Source: Alphaproteobacteria bacterium (GTDB lineage: Bacteria; Pseudomonadota; Alphaproteobacteria; JABAAW01; JAHZMA01). From it: DNA of 64,000 nt. Below the pieces are notes generated by a model that did no database searches, was not told where the DNA came from, and saw only the letters and a list, made by a program, of their open reading frames with translations. The stretch spans positions 1 to 64,000 of the forward strand of contig JAHZMA010000086.1 of assembly GCA_022599575.1 (NCBI GenBank), given 5' to 3'. The first letter of the stretch is position 1. Each line of letters opens with the position of its first letter. Shown piece after piece: positions 57,149-64,000 of the stretch. The position numbers and the translations under genes were made by a program.

Positions 57149-58732
57149 ATGGTTTTGCGCTACCCTTTATGGAAAAAAATATTGCTATGGGCAATTTGCC
57201 TGATGGCGGTTATTTTTGCTTTGCCGAATCTTATCAATAAAGATAAGTTTCCATTCCCGATTGTGTTTGATTATGTATCAACCGTCAATTTAGGGCTTGA
57301 TTTACGTGGGGGCGCGCATTTGTTACTACAAGTTAATGCCGCTGAGGTGATTCAGGAACAGCTTGAAACGCTTGCTGACAGCGCAAGACAAATTCTGAAA
57401 CGCGAACAGATTGTTGCCTCGCGACCTACCATTCAGAATAAACGTTTATTGGTGGTGCAACTGGCAGACCCGCGCCAAGTGGATAAATTTATCGCCGCCA
57501 TTAATCGTGAAAATGAAGAAATTTCAACAGTCTATATTGATGGTGGTGAAATTGGTTTCGCCCTACAAGAAACGCTTATTCGCAATTTACAAATTGATAC
57601 GGTTGATCAATCAATTGAAATTATCCGCAGAAGGATTGATGAGACGGGGACCAGAGAGCCATTGATTCAAAGGCAAGGTTCTAGCCGAATCGTGGTGCAA
57701 GTGCCGGGATTGCGTGACCCTGAAAGCCTGAAAAGCCTGATAGGGCAGACCGCAAAACTCACTTTTCATTTGGTAAGTCAACAGGTGGCGGCCAGTTCTA
57801 ATGATATTCCCGCAGGTTATATTCGGGTGGCATCGCGTGACCGCACACCAAATGGCGAACCACTGGAATATTACATCATAACCCAACGCGCTTTGGTTTC
57901 AGGCGAAAATTTGCGTGATGCTGGTGTTACTTTCGACCAAAATAATCAGCCCGCAGTGGATTTTACATTTGATTCGGCAGGGGCGTTTAAGTTTGGTGCG
58001 GTAACTAGTGGCAATATTGGCAGGCAGCTTGCGATTTTACTGGATAATGAGGTGGTGAGTGCGCCAGTAATTCAATCGGCAATTATTGGCGGTAATGGTA
58101 TCATCACAGGCAATTTCACGGTGGCAGAAGCCACAGAATTAGGAATTTTATTACGTGCAGGTGCATTGCCCGCGGCATTAGATGTGGTAGAAGAACGTTC
58201 GGTTGGTCCTGGATTAGGCAGTGATTCTATCGAAGCGGGCAAAAAAGCCTTTATCATTGCGCTGATTGGCGTAGCATTGTTTATTCTATTTATCTATGGG
58301 CAGTTTGGCTTTTTTGCGAATATTGCTTTATTGGTCAATATCATGCTAATTGTCTCAGTATTATCAATCTTACAGGCAACGCTTACATTACCGGGTATTG
58401 CGGGCATTGTGCTTACCATTGGCATGGCGGTAGATGCCAATGTTTTGATATTTGAACGAATCAGAGAAGAATATCGCAATGGGCGAACACCAATAGAATC
58501 GATTGATTCTGGCTATCGGCAGGCTTTTGTAACAATTTTAGACGCGAATATCACCACTTTGATAGCTGCTTTTTTATTATTTATTTTAGGGGCAGGGCCG
58601 ATTAAAGGTTTTGCGGTTACATTATCAATCGGCGTGTTTACTTCTATGTTCTGTGCGATTGTATTGTCACGTTATTTTGTTATTAGTTGGGCAATTCGCA
58701 ATAAAGACCGCGATTATTTGCCGCTGACATGA
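57149..58732 (+). CDS. secD: Protein translocase subunit SecD
   Basis: Proton-driven Sec subunit that pulls proteins outward. One N-terminal helix, then the periplasmic part with LGLDLRGGAHLLLQV and TAKLTFHLVS, and a C-terminal RND-type membrane domain (GIAGIVLTIGMAVDANVLIFERIREE is the motif-D4 helix). Length 527 is slightly short of E. coli SecD because the periplasmic domain is smaller. secF follows by 16 bases. Confidence 0.96.
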   Translation: MVLRYPLWKKILLWAICLMAVIFALPNLINKDKFPFPIVFDYVSTVNLGLDLRGGAHLLLQVNAAEVIQEQLETLADSARQILKREQIVASRPTIQNKRLLVVQLADPRQVDKFIAAINRENEEISTVYIDGGEIGFALQETLIRNLQIDTVDQSIEIIRRRIDETGTREPLIQRQGSSRIVVQVPGLRDPESLKSLIGQTAKLTFHLVSQQVAASSNDIPAGYIRVASRDRTPNGEPLEYYIITQRALVSGENLRDAGVTFDQNNQPAVDFTFDSAGAFKFGAVTSGNIGRQLAILLDNEVVSAPVIQSAIIGGNGIITGNFTVAEATELGILLRAGALPAALDVVEERSVGPGLGSDSIEAGKKAFIIALIGVALFILFIYGQFGFFANIALLVNIMLIVSVLSILQATLTLPGIAGIVLTIGMAVDANVLIFERIREEYRNGRTPIESIDSGYRQAFVTILDANITTLIAAFLLFILGAGPIKGFAVTLSIGVFTSMFCAIVLSRYFVISWAIRNKDRDYLPLT

Positions 58733-58748
58733 TGAGGGTGATTTTAAG

Positions 58749-59648
58749 ATGTTAATGAAATTTTTTGGTAGTGCACGCATTGATTTTATGCGACATAAGA
58801 CGATGCTATTCGGTGCATCAATTGCATTTGTGGTGATATCGCTGGTGATGTTTATCGCGCAAGGGCTAAATCTGGGCATCGATTTTAAGGGCGGGGTGTT
58901 GATTGAAACGCAAATGACCGAAGATGTTCGCATCAGCGATATTCGCGGTAAATTATCCGATTTAGATATTGGCAATATCAATATTCAAGAATTTGGACGT
59001 TCAGACATATTTTTGCTACGTTTGCAAAGTCCTGAAGGTGGCGCCAAAGAGCAACAAGAGATGATTACAAGGATTAAGAATATTTTAGGCGATGATGTGG
59101 TAGAATATCGGCGCACAGAATCGGTAGGCCCTACATTTTCTACTGAATTACGCAATAGTGCTTTATTGGCGGTAGGGCTGACATTATTAGGCATTTTCAT
59201 CTATATCTGGTTTCGGTTTGAATGGCAATTTGGCTTAGGTGCGGTGTTGGCATTGATGCATGATATTATCTTCACCATCGGCTTATTTAGCTTTTTTCAG
59301 CTTGAAGTGAGTGTGGCAACAGTAGCAGCGGTGCTGACCATTGCTGGCTATTCCATCAATGATACGGTGGTAATCTATGATAGGGTGCGTGAAAACTTAC
59401 GAAAATATAAAAATTTACCGCTTGATGAGGTATATAATTTATCGCTGAATCAAACGCTATCGCGCACATTAATGACCAGCCTAACCACTTTATTAGCACT
59501 ATTGGCGCTATTTATATTTGGTGGAACTGTGGTTCGCGAGTTTATTTTGCCGCTAATCTGGGGCATTTTAATTGGCACATATTCTTCAACAGGCTTTGCT
59601 GTGCCATTTGTGCATTATTTTCCACCTCATAGCGGTGATACTGAATAG
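58749..59648 (+). CDS. secF: Protein translocase subunit SecF
   Basis: Partner of SecD. N-terminal helix, periplasmic GIDFKGGVLIE, then RND-type membrane helices with TIAGYSINDTVVIYDRVRENLRK. Length 299 is typical. Ends the yajC-secD-secF operon; transcription would run on into the 1.5-kb gene-free region. Confidence 0.96.
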   Translation: MLMKFFGSARIDFMRHKTMLFGASIAFVVISLVMFIAQGLNLGIDFKGGVLIETQMTEDVRISDIRGKLSDLDIGNINIQEFGRSDIFLLRLQSPEGGAKEQQEMITRIKNILGDDVVEYRRTESVGPTFSTELRNSALLAVGLTLLGIFIYIWFRFEWQFGLGAVLALMHDIIFTIGLFSFFQLEVSVATVAAVLTIAGYSINDTVVIYDRVRENLRKYKNLPLDEVYNLSLNQTLSRTLMTSLTTLLALLALFIFGGTVVREFILPLIWGILIGTYSSTGFAVPFVHYFPPHSGDTE

Positions 59649-59805
59649 ACCATTCCTTAATAATTTAATAGCCAACGCTAACTCATCGCTATTATCGCTG
59701 TACTATCAGTAAAACTATTCACCAATGCATAGCTAATTTCCTTTTTAGAGTTTTTTAGAACAAGTCATTACGCTTGCATAATGAATGTGCCAATTGTTAC
59801 GATAA

Positions 59806-59871
59806 AGCAATAAATTGCTCAATGTTTCACTTCCGTGCATTATTTTGTTGCAATAAAGCAATAAAATTGCT
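59806..59871. repeat. Two near-identical short palindromes
   Basis: AGCAATAAATTGCT at 59806-59819 and AGCAATAAAATTGCT at 59857-59871, 51 bases apart, each with AGCAAT/ATTGCT arms. Function unknown; could be protein-binding sites. Confidence 0.6.
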
Positions 59872-60604
59872 GGAATATCGACTTCATAATAGAAAATATA
59901 AAAAAAACAATATGTTACCCGAATAAACAAGATATGTGGTAATTCATAACTACATATGCTGATATTTTTACATTATCCGCCATGTTAATTTAATAATTTA
60001 TCCGAATGCGACAAACTGAGTTACGTAAAAATATCGCTATCATCGGTATAAAACGGCTTCAATTCGGCAAAAATACATTGCTTAACTTCACATTAGCTTG
60101 ATAAGTAATTGTATTATAACATTATTACTTTGAATAAACTGGTTTAAGCAGATTAACAAATATTAAATTCAGTTTAAGTTGGCAATATCATCCAAGATTG
60201 CGAAACTTGCCTGTCAGGCTATTATTAGGCTGGCATCAGTACGTATATGTGATGTTGCATTTGAAAATAAGATTGATTATTCAGCAGTTTGCTACATAAA
60301 CATTGCATGAAAACAGGATAATATAACCAATGAGATAGGGCGCGGGGCGTAAAAAAATAATGCATTATTGCGACAAAAACAGCAGTTCTTATGCTAAAAA
60401 CATAAATATCATTATTGCAAAATTCACATGCCGCTTTTAATAGTTTGGATTAAAATTCTTAAAGTAAGAAACAAAATACTTAACATAAGAATCAACTTTT
60501 ATTTATGATGTTAAACTATTGATTTTATTAACTTAATTTATACATTTCTACGCACCAACCCCTTGAATTTACCCGATACATGTGTGGTTTGCATCTTGGT
60601 TTGT

Positions 60605-60632
60605 ATTTTCCATAATATAAATTATGCGAATA
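60605..60632 (-). other. dif: Candidate chromosome dimer resolution site dif
   Basis: Read on the minus strand, the arms are TATTCGCATAA (XerC-like), centre TTTATA, and TTATGGAAAAT (XerD-like). Compared with E. coli dif, as I know it, about 22 of 28 positions match, including GCATAA and TTATG next to the six-base centre. The setting, a gene-free strand-switch zone, fits a replication terminus. The call is from sequence similarity alone. Confidence 0.82.
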
Positions 60633-60751
60633 AATTTGCACATTAACTTCTGCAACCCTCTGCATTAACTTTGTAGATTGTTGCTGATGCAAGCTGTTCA
60701 AAAACATACGCGAAAGACGCGCAAATGATAAAAATTCAAAACCATTACAGT

Positions 60752-60971
60752 CGTAATTTGACTAAATATAGGCAATTAGTGTGGTATCGGATGCGAAATG
60801 AGATATAGGTATTTTCCCTATTTTATGGACTAATAGCGGTTATTCACTAGTTTATGGGTAAATACACTAAATATAGTCAAATTAGGCGAATATATATCTA
60901 TATCTATGCGCTATTTTATGCCGTGCCTGCCATATTAACTCACCAGTGGCACGCCGCCACTAGATATAGTG
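60752..60971. repeat. Cluster of three related palindromes
   Basis: TTTGACTAAATATAGGCAA (60757-60775), ACTAAATATAGTCAAA (60866-60881) and CACTAGATATAGTG (60958-60971) share the core ACTA-(A/G)ATA-TAG. The consensus is a palindrome, like an operator. They lie about 120-350 bases from the dif-like site. Confidence 0.6.
60945..60961. other. GC-rich hairpin in the gene-free region
   Basis: AGTGGC-ACGCC-GCCACT, a perfect 6-bp stem in otherwise AT-rich DNA, directly beside the third palindrome. No T-run follows, so it is not a clear terminator. Confidence 0.5.
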
Positions 60972-61168
60972 AAACATGGCCATCGGCAAAATTATCATTA
61001 AATAACTCTATATAATACCTATATGTCAGTCTATTTTACGTTTTATCACTGGTTAAAGCTGTCAAAAAATGGCTGATTTTGTGCAAAAAAATAGCGAAAT
61101 TTGCCAAGTTTCATCAAAATTTACGTAAAATTCTCTATATTTATTTCTTTTTATTCTGCCATCACAGA

Positions 61169-61735
61169 TTATTGCCGATAAAGCGGATGTAAGCGATGAA
61201 GCGCAGCAGAGATTGATTGTAAATCACCCTTGTGTGCCTGCTTAAATGTCTCGTAAAATGCCATCAATGATGCTTGCTCAGCCTGTTGTTGCGCTTCTAT
61301 AATGCCACTTATTGTGCCGATAACATGGATTTGATAGCCATCGCCATAGATAAAATCAAAAATAATTTTCGCCCTTGCAGTGTGATAATCACTGGTTATC
61401 ACCGCAATAGCCCGATTTTGGGACTGCATTTTATCATAAATTTGGCGCGAAAAAAACGCATCGCCCACCGTATCACGCGATTCTTCATTGGCAATAACCG
61501 CATTATCCGTATCATCATCGGAGAGATTGTGGGTAGAAATGAGGTAATTTTTCATGCCTTGCGCGAGCGAGATACTGGTATCATCGCGATAAGCCCAGCC
61601 CATCACCATAATTCGCGTTGTTAGCCCATTGTAATAGAGGTGCGCCGCTTTATCTAACCGTGCCTTTGTTTGGGCATCAGGCATGCCCTGCACGTCTATT
61701 TCATGCCCTAGCACGATAGCAATATCATATAGCAT
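61169..61735 (-). CDS. DUF218 (YdcF/ElyC-like) protein
   Basis: Small DUF218-domain protein. Family pattern: AIVLGHEIDVQGMPDAQTKARLDKAAHLYYNG, ANEESRDTVGDAFFS, AVITSDYHTARAKIIF. Homologues act in envelope or sugar-lipid metabolism but the activity here is unknown. No membrane segment is visible, unlike ElyC. It follows rpsI by 63 bases on the same strand and may be read through from it. Confidence 0.85.
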   Translation of the reverse strand: MLYDIAIVLGHEIDVQGMPDAQTKARLDKAAHLYYNGLTTRIMVMGWAYRDDTSISLAQGMKNYLISTHNLSDDDTDNAVIANEESRDTVGDAFFSRQIYDKMQSQNRAIAVITSDYHTARAKIIFDFIYGDGYQIHVIGTISGIIEAQQQAEQASLMAFYETFKQAHKGDLQSISAALHRLHPLYRQ

Positions 61736-61798
61736 CAGTAAACCGCCCCCTCACTTGCGTGAGAGTAACGAATATTGCATAAATTTGAAACTAAAAAA

Positions 61799-62284
61799 TT
61801 AACGTTTAGAGAATTGGAAGCTACGGCGCGCTTTACGCAGACCGTATTTCTTACGCTCTACCACCCTTGAATCACGGGTCAACATGCCATTTGCTTTTAA
61901 CACGCCACGCAATGCTGGTTCGTAAGCAAGCAAAGCTTTGGAAATGCCATGTTTCACTGCCCCTGCTTGTCCCGAAAGTCCGCTTCCTTCTACGGTGCAC
62001 ATCACATCAAAAGAATTATCGCGCTTGGTAACTGCAAATGGTTGCCTGATAATCATCTGTTGCGTCGGACGTGCGAAATATTTAGCACTCTCACGGCCAT
62101 TAACGGTAATAACACCCTTGCCCGGTTTAATCCATACCCGCGCAATCGCTGTTTTACGTTTGCCAGTGGCGTAGGCTCTGCCCAACTTATCTAATTTTTG
62201 CACATATTCGCGCCCTTGTTCAGAGGCATCTATGGTTTTAATTGCTTCTGTGTTTTCAATCACTTCTGTAGGAATATCAATCAT
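61799..62284 (-). CDS. rpsI: 30S ribosomal protein S9
   Basis: Ribosomal protein whose C-terminal tail contacts P-site tRNA. The core [17 protein letters not shown] and the basic tail [19 protein letters not shown] are diagnostic. The N-terminus has a 35-residue extension typical of Alphaproteobacteria. AAGG six bases upstream supports the ATG at 62284; the track's start is the adjacent GTG. It follows rplM with only three bases between. Confidence 0.97.
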   Translation of the reverse strand: MIDIPTEVIENTEAIKTIDASEQGREYVQKLDKLGRAYATGKRKTAIARVWIKPGKGVITVNGRESAKYFARPTQQMIIRQPFAVTKRDNSFDVMCTVEGSGLSGQAGAVKHGISKALLAYEPALRGVLKANGMLTRDSRVVERKKYGLRKARRSFQFSKR

Positions 62285-62287
62285 CAC

Positions 62288-62746
62288 TTACCTTTTATTC
62301 TTTGGATTTTGTGCGGCTAAATCAAGTAGCGCGGGATTTTGTGCTGTATGCGGATGTTCAGTGCCAGTATAAACGCGCAAACGCTTAAATTGTTCGCGCC
62401 CTAATACGCCACGCGGTAACATGCGCTCAACAGCTTTTTCTAATACACGTTCAGGATATTTACCAGTCAAAATATCTTTTGCGCTTTGTTCTTTGATACC
62501 ACCAGGATGACCCGTATGGCGATGATAAAGTTGCGCGCGATATTTATCGCCAGTGAATTCGATTTTATCGGCATTGATAACCACAATAAAATCGCCACAA
62601 TTCATGTGCGGCGTATAGGTTACCTTATGTTTGCCACGCAAAATAGGCACAATAGCGGCGGCTAAACGCCCAACCACCATATCAGTTGCATCAATTAAAT
62701 GCCATTTCGCATCAATATCTGCGGCTTTTAATGAAAAACTACCCAC
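62288..62746 (-). CDS. rplM: 50S ribosomal protein L13
   Basis: Early-assembly 50S protein. [27 protein letters not shown] and [18 protein letters not shown] are family segments, as is [20 protein letters not shown]. The start is a GTG with GAAAG eight bases upstream. It is the first gene of the rplM-rpsI operon, which has a strong promoter about 70 bases upstream. Confidence 0.97.
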   Translation of the reverse strand: MGSFSLKAADIDAKWHLIDATDMVVGRLAAAIVPILRGKHKVTYTPHMNCGDFIVVINADKIEFTGDKYRAQLYHRHTGHPGGIKEQSAKDILTGKYPERVLEKAVERMLPRGVLGREQFKRLRVYTGTEHPHTAQNPALLDLAAQNPKNKR

Positions 62747-62774
62747 AATATTACTTTCTTTAAATGATAAAACA

Positions 62775-62795
62775 CTTCTCCCCTTAAGGCAGAAG
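62775..62795 (-). promoter_or_regulatory. Hairpin in the rplM leader
   Basis: CTTCT/AGAAG arms with inner CC/GG pairing. Located between the promoter and the rplM start, where an L13 or S9 feedback target could lie; that role is inference. Confidence 0.4.
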
Positions 62796-62814
62796 CTCAG
62801 ATTTCAATTACTGG

Positions 62815-62843
62815 CTTATAGCGTTTTTTGGTGGTTTTGTCAA
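62815..62843 (-). promoter_or_regulatory. Strong promoter of rplM-rpsI
   Basis: On the minus strand, consensus TTGACA and TATAAG separated by exactly 17 bases. It drives the ribosomal operon with a leader of roughly 60 bases. Confidence 0.75.
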
Positions 62844-62869
62844 TCATATCTATTGATAAAATTCACTAT

Positions 62870-63598
62870 CTAAAGATTATGCAACATCAACCCATTATTT
62901 TTTAGCCATTGTTGCTCTTTTTTACGTGTTGGGCTAATCTCATCTACAATTTTCCAAAATGCGGCTGAGTGATTCATTTCCACCAAATGCGCTGCTTCAT
63001 GCGCGCAAACATAGTCGCTAACACTATCTGGCGCCATAATCAACCGCCAATTAATGCTAATCTGGGCTTTATGATTGCACCGCCCCCATTGGCTTTGGGT
63101 ATCGCTTAAAGTGATTTTACTCACCTTTTTATCCAGTAAATCAGCATAATAGCTCACTTTAGGCGGTAAAATTTGCTTGGCCTGTTGTTTGAAAAAGCGA
63201 CGCAAATGGTCGGTTAAAATGGCACTATCAGCTGAAATAACAATATTGCCCTGCTCTATTCTCACTTGTGAATATTTTTCTGCCGCAAGCAGTTTAATTT
63301 GATAGTGCTGACCGCGAAAAAGCACCGTTCCGCCATCTTTAATGATGAGAGGCGCGGGTAAATGTTTCATCACCCAATTAGTTTGCTGTTGCAAAAATTG
63401 ATGCACATAATAATCGGGGCATGGTAACGGTTTGGTAACGCACACATGCATAAAAGGTTTGCTGGCAATTTTCAGCGATAATCGGCGCGCCCTTTTGCTG
63501 TGATTAATGCAAATATCAGCCACGCGCCCATCGGGCAGAGGCAATGTGAAATGGTCGTCACGCCGCTTAAAGAACAGATTCATCATGCTTCTCGTCAA
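62870..63598 (-). CDS. YgjP-like metallopeptidase-domain protein (DUF45)
   Basis: M48-like zinc-metalloprotease fold. The HExxH site is in VCAHEAAHLVEMNHSAAFW with the downstream His/Glu region. The N-terminal half (RRLSLKIASKPFMHVCVTKP, then the KIAS strand) and SQWGRCNHKAQISINWRL match YgjP-like proteins, which often sit beside restriction genes but here do not. Its start overlaps the end of cobB by 32 bases, so it belongs to a cobalamin-synthesis transcript. Confidence 0.88.
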   Translation of the reverse strand: MTRSMMNLFFKRRDDHFTLPLPDGRVADICINHSKRARRLSLKIASKPFMHVCVTKPLPCPDYYVHQFLQQQTNWVMKHLPAPLIIKDGGTVLFRGQHYQIKLLAAEKYSQVRIEQGNIVISADSAILTDHLRRFFKQQAKQILPPKVSYYADLLDKKVSKITLSDTQSQWGRCNHKAQISINWRLIMAPDSVSDYVCAHEAAHLVEMNHSAAFWKIVDEISPTRKKEQQWLKNNGLMLHNL

Positions 63599-64000
63599 TC
63601 AAATGCAAATATGACCCCATCACCCTGCCCTTGATACCGCCTGCATCGGGCAAAATTTTGCCTTGCGAATCGCGGACATCACAAAATAATGGCTGTTGGG
63701 TCGGTGCTTGATGCTCGCTAGAATAGTGAAATTCATGCGCGGTGAACGCATGATGCCGAAACATTGTGGGCTGATTAAGGCGGCAGATACGATAACCTAA
63801 ATGTCGTTTAGGTTGGCGCATATCGGTACTATGGTCAAGCAACCCCGCCATTTGATGCACATCGCCCTGTTCATCTATCAGCTTTTTTCCTAATAGCATA
63901 TAGCCACCACATTCGCCATAAATCCATGCACCGCTTTGTTTTGCTTGCATTAGGCTTGCAAAAAATTTATCAGCTTTGGCAATTTTGGCAGCGAATAATT
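63567..64000 (-). CDS. cobB: Cobyrinic acid a,c-diamide synthase, C-terminal part (partial)
   Basis: The frame stays open to the window edge, so the N-terminal ATPase domain is missing from view. The visible part is the class I glutaminase domain: IYGECGGYMLLGKKLID holds the nucleophile Cys, with FTAHEFHYSS and RVMGSYLHLI near the end. The track's Met is internal, because KADKFFASL continues upstream without a stop. The product amidates cobyrinic acid in vitamin B12 synthesis. Confidence 0.87.
   Translation of the reverse strand, partial: LFAAKIAKADKFFASLMQAKQSGAWIYGECGGYMLLGKKLIDEQGDVHQMAGLLDHSTDMRQPKRHLGYRICRLNQPTMFRHHAFTAHEFHYSSEHQAPTQQPLFCDVRDSQGKILPDAGGIKGRVMGSYLHLIDEKHDESVL

Larger units (their letters stand above)
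59649..61168. other. 1.5-kb AT-rich gene-free region between convergent operons
   Basis: No supported gene in either direction; the longest ORF (59745-59930, minus) looks random. Both flanks (secF from the left, ydcF-like from the right) end here. It contains a dif-like site at 60605-60632, paired short palindromes at about 59.81-59.87 kb, a palindrome at 60209-60219, related palindromes at 60.75-60.97 kb, and a hairpin at 60945-60961. I see no tmRNA, RNase P or tRNA signature. Confidence 0.75.

Noticed and set aside
59745-59930. 61-residue minus-strand ORF in the gene-free region
   Set aside because: Short, no Shine-Dalgarno, composition like random AT-rich translation, no recognisable motif.
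60352-60376. AATAATGCATTATT palindrome as an alternative dif site
   Set aside because: Its centre is only four bases and the arms do not match Xer sites as well as those at 60605-60632.
59649-61168. tmRNA, RNase P RNA or an origin of replication in the gene-free region
   Set aside because: No GGTTCGAA-type tRNA-like arm, no recognisable RNase P core and no clustered DnaA boxes seen.

Overview
This window is a dense stretch of chromosomal housekeeping genes from an AT-leaning Alphaproteobacterium (roughly 40-45% G+C by eye). The lineage call rests on gene content and order: def-fmt, DUF721 (dciA-like) beside mutY, a single-cysteine DksA, class II NADP-isocitrate dehydrogenase, MaeB malic enzyme, trmFO, fabD-fabG-acpP-fabF-mltG, tatABC-serS-pcm, rlpA-dacA-tmk-holB-metG-tatD, DUF815-yajC-secD-secF, and rplM-rpsI. 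The genus cannot be named from the sequence; a free-living marine or freshwater Rhodospirillales/SAR116-like organism is one possibility.

Layout. 0-9.7 kb: tRNA-Glu, def-fmt, icd, a lipoprotein, dksA, rne, dciA/mutY, and the leftward hydrolase-ppx-rlmE run. 10.5-16.3 kb: two LPS-type glycosyltransferases, then thrS, infC (with a non-AUG start) and argC. 16.4-24 kb: a urate-hydroxylase-like membrane protein, a squalene/phytoene-synthase-like protein, trmFO and the fatty-acid synthesis cluster ending in mltG. 24-30.7 kb: an orphan ABC ATPase, the Tat translocon, serS, pcm, kdsA and a DUF3179 protein. 30.7-38 kb: eno, lipB, tRNA-Leu, maeB, mgtE and dapA. 38-47 kb: a nearly continuous, translationally coupled run from smpB to a PhnP-like hydrolase, covering trans-translation, cell wall, nucleotide supply, replication and translation genes. 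46.9-59.6 kb: ppiD, an IMPase-family gene, secG-pyrG-guaA, a set of small proteins, and DUF815/yajC-secDF. 61.2-64 kb: leftward cobB (partial), YgjP-like peptidase, rplM-rpsI and a DUF218 protein.

The most notable feature is the 1.5-kb gene-free stretch at 59.65-61.17 kb. Both flanking transcription units point into it. It contains a 28-bp sequence at 60605-60632 that matches the Escherichia coli dif site, as I recall it, at about 22 of 28 positions, with the expected 11-6-11 XerC/centre/XerD architecture. Left of it most genes are on the + strand; right of it all five are on the - strand. I infer that this is the chromosome-dimer resolution site and marks the replication terminus. Palindromic repeats of unknown function lie on either side.

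I found no CRISPR array, insertion sequence, prophage, defence island or biosynthetic cluster, and no convincing new multi-gene system. The remaining observations are local: an AUC start for IF3, an in-frame 18-bp tandem repeat at the start of tatD, a DUF3179 protein with no cysteines, lysine-rich tails on three translocase subunits, and a small cluster of uncharacterised proteins at 54-55.6 kb.
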